Shown here piece after piece: positions 51,764 through 63,700 of a stretch of DNA of 64,000 nt. The notes beneath the pieces were generated by a model, which was given only the letters and a program-made list of their open reading frames with translations, made no database searches and was not told the origin of the DNA. Within the stretch, counting starts at the first letter, position 1, and each line of letters begins with the position of its first letter. Source of the stretch: Cristatella mucedo (Eukaryota; Bryozoa; Phylactolaemata; Cristatellidae). A program made the translations under genes and the position numbers. The stretch is taken from positions 2,868,001 through 2,932,000 of the forward strand of contig WPIO01000047.1 in assembly GCA_009760855.2 (NCBI GenBank), in the 5' to 3' direction.

Positions 51764-54700
51764 GTAAGCCCAAAAACTGATGACAGAAACTTATATGAGC
51801 CGGCATATATTTAGCCGAAGTCAGACTGCAAGATTCTGGTGTGCTGACTATGTACGGCTAGCTGCTTGAGCCTAGAGCAACAACCCGTGTCTTGGTGGCT
51901 ACGCTGCTGTTCCTAACAGGACGAGTGTATATGCTTTTAGTCGCATTCAGAATTGCATCCGTTTTCGCGAGCGTCTCATAATCCTCAGCGGTGATCCTAG
52001 TAATTTGTACATTTAATTCAGTATCGTTTGCGAAGCTATTCCAAATGATACTACGGTTCCAAAGGTTAAAATTAGCACCCATACTATCGCTGTCGGGCGC
52101 TGGTAGAAGATTTGTTCGCAATGTAAGCAGTCGCCCCGAATCGCATGGCTCATTGGCTTTAGATCTTAGTTCTCCGTGCCTGCTCAATGATCTCCACTAG
52201 TTAATAGTCCATTTAGACATGAGACACGGATAAGTGTGATTCAGAAATTAGAATGGTTAACGCTCTTGATCAGCTCTGCCAGCATATGTACTGCTGAATC
52301 TGCAGGAAAGCTAGGTGTCCTGTTCCAAAATGTCATTCATTAGACGACCACATCAGCTCCACTGCCGTCTGCTTACTTTCAGCTAGATTACATTGCTGAA
52401 ATTTGAGCTTGTTTAGACAGGCACATCACATCTGGTCCGTGCATTTGTGACATCCCATTACGACTTCTGTAACTCCTGCTTGCTAGTCTACCGGCTTGTG
52501 CAACCAGGCGCTTACAGCTTGTACCAAACTCTTTAGCTAGGCTTGTCTGTCGTGAGCTTCGCAGTTGCCACATGACACCACTTGTCGCCGACCTGCACTG
52601 GCTTCCAGTCAAGCAACGCATCGACTTCAAGGATCCATCACTCAATTTTAGATCTCTTCACTCTTTAGCTCCAGCCTGTCTATGGGGTCTGCTCCCGCAC
52701 CAGGGTAAGCTGTGCACCACTTGCTTTTCGGAACCTAGTCTTCACCTATACCTCTTACGAACCTCAAATCCTCTGGAGACCGTGCCTTTAGTTCATATGC
52801 CGCCAAAGCCGGAACTCACTTCCGACTTATGTCACGACGTCCCCTGACTTGACCTCGTTTAAAAAAGAAACTAAAAACGCATTTTTATCACAGCATTTAT
52901 TGTGTCCACGTGATTCGTCCTTTGTGTGCTTATGCAAGCTGACACTGTACATGTGCATGCTGCCACTAACCATATTTGCATGCTGACACTGTACATGTCA
53001 CCTCTAACCCTGTTATGCTTTTTTATTGAGCATGTTACCACTATTCATTCGATCGTGCTTCTTTTACAGTAAATGTAAAGTAACCTAGAAGGAGATTGAG
53101 TTTTCTTAGGGCACTATAACAAATGCTTCATTATTATGATTATTATTTGCTATAACTCGACTTGATGCTATATAGCAAGCGGTGCTAAACCGTGCGAGGC
53201 TGTGCCATGCTTCACTTTTCCTTTGTCAGCTTGCAACTTCACTCCTGGCTGTGGCCATTAGCGGGAGAGTTTTTTCGTGTTCGTTGATTAAAGACTGTCT
53301 TTTTTAATGAAAGTAAAGCAACATTGGCTGAGAGAGAGGTGTCGGGGCTTTTTCGGGCAAATTTTCCACTGCGTGATTTTTACTGCAGTTATCTCGATTG
53401 CCTCCTTTCAGTCGCCCTGAATGCATCGAATTGAGTCCCTGTCCACTTTTCTTGGCTTGTTCTCTGCTTGCTCCGAGAAAGCCAAACTTGACATATTGAA
53501 ATGAATTATCCGTTATACAAGTGTGGTAAGCTTTTAATACATGTGGCATAACAAAGCTGTGTGAAACTATAAATGCATGCATGTCTTCGGTAAGGTGTTC
53601 ACTCTTAACTACCGTAGTCGTGAGTTTGAGTCCTTTAGCAGGACAATTATGTATTTTTCCCTGCAAGCTAGGGTGATCGTTGGTTTGACCCAGTGGTTAA
53701 GGTGCTCGCCCCGACCAAGGTCTGACCTAGGTCGTGGGCTCGAGCCCCGTGGCATATGTGAATCGCCTGAATAGAGATTAAGTTCTCTTAGGGCGCTATT
53801 TAAATGAATTATATTTACTGTCTGGTGATGATAATAATAATACGGGTGCTCTGATATGGTTTGCTGCTAAATACCTCGGTGATTCAGGGTTTCAACTCTT
53901 ATTTCTCTCAAAGTAAGAAATATAAATCTATGGGATTTCAAATATGGCATAAATGTTACATAGTCGGAGACCACCCCACTGTGTCATCTTACTCGAGCCA
54001 CAAAATGACAGCTTTCCATTGAAAGGGGTTGTTCAGTATAATTAGTTTTTGTTGACATTGCACATGAATGTTGTATTTGATTTTTGTTTGGACTTGCCAT
54101 TAGTGTGCGCGTGGATGAATGAGAAGCATTATTGTTCGTTCAGACTATTTACTTTATTCAGACATTATATATATCGTACACTCTGAGGCAATCCAGTGCC
54201 AATAGAACTAGTTATATCGTTAGCATGCAAAGTTATGTATGTGTCCATGTGTGAGTTTTTAGGTGGGTCTATACATAGCTTTCACTAATTTGTTTTAAAG
54301 GGGTCTGTGACTTCTAAAAGATTGAGAACCACTGCTCTGAAACTAGACGGTCTTGTGCATTCGAGCTTTCTTACTGATGTGGCTCCAAGTATTACCCATT
54401 CCTCTCGACGTAGCATTTTATATGAAAATAACATATAATAAAATCCAAGTTCATATTTTATTTCTTTCTATTTGCCCACTTTAATCTTACCTACTGCAGG
54501 ATCCCTAATACGTTGTTCTCAGCTGTCATGTTAATGTACCTGTGAACGTTGCACACAATCTGACCTAGTCATCATTATGTACTCCTGATTGTTTATCTTG
54601 GCGATTACTATTGCAATTAATGCTGGTTGTTCAGTGTCTGTTTTGCAAATTAAGGTCGAACTGTTTACTTTAGTTTCCTATCACCAAGAAAGAATACGGG

Positions 54701-57700
54701 GCAATCACGTGCGTGAGCTTCAGTCCGGTCGAACCATACTGCTATGCAGTCACCAATTCGTCAAGAGTAAGTGTTGGCACCTTGCTACTACTTTGCTTAA
54801 GTAATAAAAATGTTGTGTCATATGTACATTATCAGTATAAATAACAGTGGTTGTAATGATATTCACTGATACACTTCCCCCAAAAGTATATTTGCACCTG
54901 CTACTAGCACACTATTTTATTCAAAAACACTGGATTTAGATCGGATCTAGTTCTGTAGCAGTTTTTTCTTATTCAGAGAAGATAACTATATAATTACGTG
55001 TAATTTATTCGGTTGGCACCATGATTTTTTATAACTTTTTACAAGTCGTGGCTTTGGCTTGGCCTCTGCATGACCTCAAATGGCTCCATGCTGTTGTCCC
55101 GGGGTTCGTGAAAAACTGATTAGCTACCTAAGTAGTGTGCTTTGGATCGGTGTCATGCTGCCAACAGAAATCGATCCCATGAAGAGCCTAAGTAGATGAC
55201 TAGCCAACATTCTGCCAAATGTTGAGCTAGACAGATTCAAGATTCCTTGAATTCTGTGCTGGCAGTTATAAAGCAACTCCACACCATTACACTTCTGCTA
55301 CCGAATTTCACGGTCTTTTGCAGACAATGATAACCTATGCTTCATCCATTTGCTGGTGAACGTCCTTCCTCTTCTTATCGCTGGCAAAGCGATTTAAAGT
55401 TGGGTTCATCAGTCCACAGCATTCTGCTCCCCTGTGCAGCTGTCAGGTGCTGGTATTAGTGAGCAAAATTTAGCCCAGCTCTTTTGTGCTGCTCACTCTT
55501 CTGCTGCCGACTATGGCTCATCCTTTTCAATAGTCCTGAGCTGCTCATTCCATGCTACTCACTACCTCAACTGCTCTCCTGAATCTGCTATGCTTCCCAC
55601 TTTCTCTTCGTTGCGTGAGACGAAGTCTGTTGGCTACCAAAAGCCGCTTAGGCTGTGGATGCGCTATACAAAATTCTCTTCCGTAACGCCCACATATTCT
55701 TTATGACTTATGATTTATTCTATATGTGGAGTTACAGACGGAGATACAACAACAACAGTCAACAACGGTGGGAACTTAGCCACCCATGCAGTTAGTCCTT
55801 GTTCGTTAAGCAATCTAATCACGGTATTTTGCCTTACGACTGTCCCGATTGCTAGGCAGAAATTCGAATGGTGTATTTTAGCTGTGGCAAACTGTCATTC
55901 AGAGCTATGGAGCAGGTCCTCCTTCGGGAAGTTACACGAGGGCAACCTGGGCAGGGCAGTGCCTCTGTGCTACCATTGTTATGGGACGTGACAGCCCAGT
56001 AGTTAAGGTGCTCGCTTTTCACGACAGAGGTTGTGGATTCCAATCCTGCAGTAGGCTATCCTTTATTGCTAACTGCAAGCATTGGTGATAGACGTCAAGG
56101 CTCTTCTGCCACAATGCAAATGAAGCTATTAAATCAGCAATATTATTTTGCCATATGTTTCCTAATGTTCCAAACAGTGCCTTCTGAGATCTTCAGCTGT
56201 CTTGCGATTTCTTCTTTTGAATGGCCATCTCTGCAGGGATGACATCGAAACCACTCTTGGTACCTTCGGAAAGCTGTGCAACTGGCCTTATGTTCTTATG
56301 GTATACCAAACATCGGTGTGGCAGGGGCTGGCCTCAACAGATCACGGAGGCATCCGAGTACCTTAACATATCATTGGCCGAGGGATCGTAGGTCGAAACA
56401 GGTCGAAAATTGGTTCTGCTGGATGACCTCCGAGTGTATGGTTAATAGTCACGTGACTGCACGTGGCTATCGTTTGCCTGCAAATGCAGTTACTCACCAA
56501 GCCGAGCATAGCATACAGTGGCTAAGGTCGACTGTATTGAGATTGTTGCAATATAATAAGGTGTATAGCATAATGACACTATAATACAGGTATTAGCAAC
56601 AACTAAACTCAGATCAGTGGACCAGGAGTGTTGAAACTTTCAAGAGGGCAGTACATATTCAACCTGGGGTTTTGCTTCATGCTGGACTTAAGTTGGATAG
56701 ATTTTTCAATAAAAACCGAAATTTGATGTGATGCAATGTGTCACTGGGTCATTATATAACTTTGATTTAGGCTATAAAAGAATAGTACTTAAATCACATC
56801 AGTTTATGTCCTGTTGGCATTATCCAAGGTATGGGTTTGTAAGGATATCAAAAATGGTAGTACCTGTGTGCATCAAATGTGTATTGTATATCTTTCTTTG
56901 TGTGTTGTGTGTGTGTGTGTAATATATATATATATATATATATATATGCAACTCATGATAGCTTTAAGCATATCAAGTGTTATTTAGCACAGCCTTTTAA
57001 ACTACTCTTAACCATCTCTTTGAATTAGCCTCGGCCAAGGAATTTACACAAGATCATCTAAGACTACCTTGATCTATGGTTGTTTTGGTTCGGCACAAAG
57101 TTGGACGGTGTAAATGTAGATTTAGCCCGGACTGTTTGCCTGTGAGTTGATGCCACTATGCCATAATCGGAAGCACACAGCATAGTGTCCACTTATTTTT
57201 TGTCACTAGTGTGTGTCCGTGAGTGTAAATGGAGCCCTAATCGCGCCCCACCGATTGCTAGGTTTAGCAGCCTAGATGTAGCTTTTAAGAGGCACAGTCG
57301 GCGTTGTACAGCCTGAGAAAGGCAGTTCGGAATGACATTTGACGAACTTTCTTATCTTTGCTCGAGAAGTTCTTTCAGCACTCAGGGTGCCGACGGCCTG
57401 TGGTAGCCCTTTATTTTAAAATTATTTCTTTACTTGCATCCACCACTGGAGGCCATAGTACAAAATTCTTTTTCGGCATCCAGTCCCATGCAGAGGCTTC
57501 CAATCGCTCAAATAATTGCAGAATTTAGTAAAAATTGCTATAATGAGCTCAGTTATGGAGTAGCCATTAACGGTTTTCTATTCATACCTGTACTTGTGGG
57601 GCTGGCATCTTTGATATTAAGTATAACTAATTATAATTCCTAGCTGATTAAACAGCCTCTTTTTGTATAGCGACAGAAGAGCCTTTACGGCTATCACCAC

Positions 57701-60700
57701 CACTTGCAGTGGCGATAAAGAATCGCCCAGTGCAGGAATCGAACCCGGGACCGAGGTCGTGAAAGCAGCCGCCTTACTTAGTGTGCCATCACGGCTATGT
57801 CAGGCCCCTCTGCTTCTTTATTTTTTTCTTTAGCATGCTGGCTTAAGCATGATAACTGTTTTATTTTGCATCCTTGATACCTTACATGTCACTATCCCTT
57901 GTGTCATTGGCAGAGCCAGAGGGGTGGCATTTGCCCCTCCCCCACATCCGGACAATGACCTATGTTGTCCCAATTCCATTGCAGCCCTCACCGTCACCTA
58001 ACGATGAAATTGTGTCTTTTAATTCCACTCGATGAGTAACCGCCAAGCTCGTGTCGAATAAGCACTAGATATTACGCTTTGATTTTTATTGATTGTAGTT
58101 CTAGCCCTGCCTACATTAAAGTCTTGCAAGTTTTGCCCTATGTATAAACATTTTAAAGGTCTTCCCCGTCTCAAATTAAAATCCTGGTCCTGCCACTGCC
58201 TTGGTTACTGGTTTTCTTGCAATGGGTTGCAAAGTGCCTTGGCAGATTAAGTTCTTTTGGGGTGCTATCCACGGGTTCGACGAATTACCACAATCCACTC
58301 TAATTAGGGTAGCAACGACCAGACGTAAGCTCTGCTGAGTTCAAATTTTGCGACGATATTGTAGTACGCGTTCGAATTTATCTATCCACAAAATTCCATG
58401 CCGCTGCACGCACGATTACTTATGGAAATGATCTTTGACGCCGGACGCCTGTACCGAAATCCATTCTAGGTCTCGTCAAATCCACCCCAAATCTGCTGCG
58501 AATAGCTCCAAAAAGTCTGAAATATCAAACTAAGCTACATGTACAATTTACCCGGAAAATTTCGCGCTTAAGCGTTTCACGAAGTCCACCGAAATAAGAT
58601 GGCAGTGGCCCAGGTCAGTACCGCATTCCACCATGCAGCGAAAAAATCCTGATCGAAAAGCTCCTTTTTTGATTGCATATGACAGCACATTGTGCGACAA
58701 TTGCGTTAACAAAGTTTCACTTGCATTGGCACGGCCGTTCTCGTGCAATGCACTGCAATCGACTGCAGTAGCCCGGGCCAATACTGCAATCCACAGAATC
58801 CACCTCATAAAAAATCGAAATACATTGCGCAGAGCTCCAGTTTGTATTGCATATTAAAGTGTGCCGTGCTGGGTGCACAGCCAAATAAAATAATAAAATA
58901 AAAAAAAATGGTGCGACCTCTCACTGTGGCAATGGGCGGCAATCGCCTGAAATGAGATGGAAAACTACCGAAATCCGCTCTATTCCAGTGCAAATCATCC
59001 TCAAATCGCCGTGGTGAAGCTCTAATGGACATTGCATATAGGACTAAACTCAGTTCAAAGTGCACCCACAAAATTTCGCTCTATTGTGCACACACGTTCT
59101 CATGCAATGAATTGCAATCGACTGCAACGGTCCGGCCCTATACCGAAATCCACCCCAATCCCACGAAATCCGCTGCAGTCCACATACACAGTACGCGTGC
59201 ACCGGAAGCTCTAATTATGATTGCAAGCTGGTCTACTCTTCGGTTATTGTGTACTTGCATAACTTCACTGTAATTGCCTCGGCAATTCTGCAGCGATGCA
59301 CTGCAATCGACTGCAACAGCCTGGGCCAGTAAGTCAATGTACCGCAACCCGCCGAAAAACGACCAGAATGCGTACACTTTAGGCTCTAATAGTGATTGCA
59401 CGTTGCTCTAATTTTTGGTTATTGTGTAATCCCACAATTTCACTACAGTCGCCTCGATCATTCGGCAGTAATGCACTGCAATGGCCCGGGCGAGTACCTC
59501 AATTTACAGCAATCTGATGCAAAATGCCCTGAAATTGGTTTCGCAGTGCTTCAATTTTTAATGCATGTTACAAAGCACATTGGTTAAATTTAACCACACC
59601 ATTTTAAGCAATTGAGCTCGTTAAACCTCGAGCAATGCATGGCAATCAACGGCTCGGCTCGAAGCAGCAATCCACTACATTCCATGGCAAGTTGACTCTA
59701 AATTGGCTGCACAAAGTGCTGATTGTCATCGCATTTCACATTTCTTTGTGCTAAAAGTGAAATTGTAGGACTTTCAAGCTATTTTGCACGTTAATTGTCA
59801 ACAATACACGGCAATTGACAGCAACGGGAGGGACCAATAACAAAATCCGTGGCAAATCGATGAGAAATGGGCTGCACCAAGCATCAATTCTCATTCCACG
59901 TAACATCTCACTTCGTGCACACATACTTTCAACCAGCTTTAACCGTTCAATCTTGGGTTATGCATGGCAACAGACGGCAATGGCCCGGGCAAATACGGCA
60001 ATGCATTATGGTCCGTCACAAATCACTGAAAAGTGACTGGGCCAAGATCGAATATATCTTAACCTGTCACAGCCCACTGTGTTTAAATTGCAATCAAATC
60101 CTTTCAAGCAATCGCTCAGGTACAATAGCGAGCAAGGAACGGCAATTGACAGCAATGTCATGGGCCAATTCCCAGCGAATTGAAGAGAAATTGGCAGCGT
60201 GGAAGCCTCAATTGTCATTACATATAACATTCCGCTGCATCCAAAGTAAAACCGTGGAACTTTCAAGATGCTTTGTTTAGTAACTGTCAGCAATCAACAG
60301 CAATGGTAGGGGCCGATATCGAAATCCGTTGAAAATTGACAAGATAGGCTGCAATAAACTGCAACTCATTCCATGTAACATGTACCTGTGTTTGCGCATA
60401 GTTTTCACCCATTGTACGCATTCAATCGACGGCAATGGCCCGGGAAAATACACCAATCCATAAGGACATTTACAAATGCACCGACAGTTGCTGAAAGAAG
60501 CTCCAACTTTTCTTGCGTATTGCACCGCACTGCATTAAAAGTGCAGCCACATCCTTTTATACAATCGACAAAGGCACAATCGAGGGCAATGCACGGCAAT
60601 GGCCCGGTCTCTGCAGTAATCTGGTTCAAATTTGCTGGAAATTGGCTGTTTTGAGTTTGTAATTATCCTACTATGTAACGCTCATTGTGGGTGCACATGC

Positions 60701-63700
60701 TGTCCTTTTTTTGCGTTCAATCTTGGGCAATCCATGGCAATTGCCCGAGAGATTGCCCTGTGTTAAAAGTGCAACCGCGTCCTATCAACCAATCTTGAAC
60801 GTACATGCGAGGGCAGTGCACCACAATCTACAGCAACGGCCTGGGAAAATCTATTCGTTGTTAAGTGTACACTCTCAACTCAAGTCGTGAGACGTAGGGT
60901 AATGTGTCAAGCGACCGTTCCAGGTGAGAGAGACCTTGTGGTTAGCAGAAAAAACATGTCACCGGCCCTCGGCAGCCAGGTGTGGTGAGCATTAAAGTAC
61001 CTGATGGAGCTAAAATATCAGTGATAAGGCAAGAAGCAACATTAATTAGTAAAGCTTCAGGCTCGAACAGCTCTAGTGACGTTAAGGTGAAAATGATAGA
61101 CATTTATTTATCGTCCTCTGCCTGAGGGCTGTGGAGGAAGTTTCCAGAGGTTCGAACTTTCGGTTTGCAGGTCACTGCCAGGCCATTAGGGGCCTAGTCA
61201 GCCGGACAAAGATGCATATATAACCAAATGTTATTTTCTTGTAAATATGCCCCAACCGTCCCCCTCAGGAGTTACATATGCCTTTGTTCAGCATTCCTGT
61301 GAAACTTTCTCTGGTAAGGTTATTTTACAACAATAATAAAGCTTATAACACCCTGAGGGAACTGAATCAGTTTCAAGGCACTTTGCATAGGCTGAAAATG
61401 AAACGTATGTGTTGATAAGCAGCATTCACTCAGTACCAGGCGAGGACATTACAGTACATAAAGCTGGAACACTCCTGGCCCTGGAAATGTTTACTTTTAT
61501 ACATCCAACCTTGATTATATTTTGACAGTTTAAGCCAGCTGGCTGCAGCTGCTAGACCAGCATCTCTCAACCTGTGGGTCGAGGCCCCTTTGGGGGTCGA
61601 ATGACCCTTTCACAGGTGCCGACTAAGACCATCGGAAAACACTCATTTCCACATTTTGCACACAATAATTTTGTGGTTGAGGGTCGCCACAACACGAGGA
61701 ACTGTATTAAAGGGTTACAGTATTAGGAAGGTTGAGAACCACTATGCTAGACCAAGATCACTACTGTTAGTTTAAAGGCCGTGTATTATTTGCCTGTAAG
61801 ATATGTGGAACGGTGGGGTCAAGCGCTGCTGCTTCCGAAAAAACAAGGCACGGTGTAGTTGATTGGCAACTGGCTTCTCATTACCCTCCTCTCCTCCCAA
61901 CAGATGAGGGAGCGTACCGATGATAACATGCAAAATTGCTTTCTCATATGCACCTAAAGGGCTTTTCACATGGCCATAGTGTATACAGGGAAGAGCAGAT
62001 GTGTCTTTAGTGTTAGATGTCATCAAGTCAGGTCATGTAGTGAGGTCGGATAGCTGTGAGAGCCATCTTTAGGTGCATAGAAACCAATACTAATATTTTG
62101 TTGAGGAAAATCACAACACAATTCATTTGCTAGTGGGAGTACTTGCCAACGGTTCCCCACTCGCTTTTTTTTGTGAGCAGGCAAGACACTGAATTAAGTA
62201 AAGTTTTGTGATGAGTTAATAGTTCGGCACGGTGGTAATATGAAGTCTAAGAATTTCGAAGACCCATATGTATGTCCATTAATATCTGGATGTGCATTAA
62301 TTGTAGTTTGTTGTGCTTAGTTAACACCTGCAGCTCCTCAAGTCGTGTTACATATTGGTGGAAGGTGGCCTATACCCATTGTCAGGCACCTTACTCTGTG
62401 TGCTTTCCTATTCGTAGCGTGCAATAAATTGTCACAGTTGGTTTGCAGGTTAGTTATGTCTTATCATTCAGGTACAGGTCTACAGTTGTCAAACTCATAA
62501 GCCAGAAAAGACCATCTCCAAGTTTCGAGAGGCTGCTTATAGTGGTCGTTTTCGTTGTGATGGACGCCTCCTTGTTGCTGGTGGTGATGACGGCCTTGTC
62601 AAAACGTTTGACGTATCAACAAAGTCACAGCTGCGTACGTTTAAGGGTCATGCCAAGTGAGTCCTAGCAAGTTACCAATCTCCTTGTGCCCTAAATATTT
62701 ATGTATTTTTTTATTTCTTTCCAAGGTTTGGGATTCAGATGTCTTTCTCTTCTTGTTTATAGTTATTTTTTAGAATAGATTGCATATTTGCACTGATGTG
62801 AGTGCATCTTGCTTTGCAGCTTCACCAACATAATGTGCAGCCCCGAGTTAAACGTCCCCTAGCAACATTAGATATGGTATATACTCGAATGCAGGATTTC
62901 AGTTACTTGTATGTAAAAGCCTTAGCCTGTTTGTTCGGCACTCCTGTGACCAGTGCCATGTTCTGTGGGACAGCTCAGGGAGGCTGTTCCATAGGTGCCA
63001 ATTAGAGTTTCTAGTTACTGTTTAATAGTAACAGTATAACAGCTTTTTTATCCCAAATTAAAAGAAAATGGTAAACAGCTGCTTTTCTAACTGAAGCTCC
63101 AACGTTCGTTGTGGATATAAAATATGTTTAAAAAAAAAAAAAATTAAAAAAAATTTGATTCTGTCAGTTATTTATTATTGTGATTTTATCAAGTTAGCCA
63201 AAAACTAAAATTAAAGTGTAATTTTGTAAGCAACCAATAGGATGATAATAATAATAATGATGCACTTGATAAAGTGCCCTCTTTGGTGAGCCGTGATGGC
63301 ACACTAGGTAAGGCGGTTGCTTTCACGACCTCGGTCCCGAGGTGACTTCAGATCCTCATGAGCGGCTATAGTAGTTTTAAACTAATAACAAATTTATGTG
63401 TTTCCCATCATTATAGCATCAAACTGAAGCAAATATCTTGCAATGGTGTTCAATGCAAGCATAACACTTACGTCTGCCCGATATCCACACTTCGGGGTCG
63501 GCTATGAGACCTGAGAATAGCGTGGCGCAAAACACTGAAGTGACTATGTGAAGGGGATGCTACATTAAAAAGGCGACTGCAATCGTGTGATTATACGATG
63601 GCTTAGGATCAGTGAATCCACCTTACCCTATACTTTCAACAGATATGCTGGGACTTGACCAATGGCTCAAGCAGCTGGAGCTGGCTGGCCTCAAAAGACC

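Larger units (their letters stand above)
54855..56720 (-). mobile_element. Tc1-like DNA transposon with broken transposase
   Basis: Minus-strand pieces in order: GHSKEEIARQLKISEGTVWN (helix-turn-helix), NNGSTEALPCPGCPRVTSRR, TVIRLLNEQGLTAWVAKF, then MLWTDEPNFKSLCQR (first catalytic Asp region), KFGSRSVMVW, TDPKHT (second Asp region) and EVMQRPSQSHDL. This order is that of Tc1-family transposases. Many stops and frameshifts. Split by a LINE-B fragment and a SINE-2. Element ends are estimates. Confidence 0.75.

Noticed and set aside
53675-53760. tRNA gene
   Set aside because: A and B boxes are present, but the sequence is followed by the LINE-like tail and occurs in many diverged copies, so it is a SINE head.
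58400-60860. CRISPR-like array
   Set aside because: Repeat units are long and diverged, with no identical short repeats or unique spacers, and the genome is eukaryotic.
58548-60890. Several 60-140 codon open frames in the tandem array
   Set aside because: Scattered on both strands in unrelated frames; stop-poor by chance in a repeat.
62820-62874. Possible fourth UTP15 exon after ttgcag
   Set aside because: The phase-correct reading gives FTNIMCSPEL then a stop and does not look like the expected WD repeat; the true next exon is probably beyond the window.
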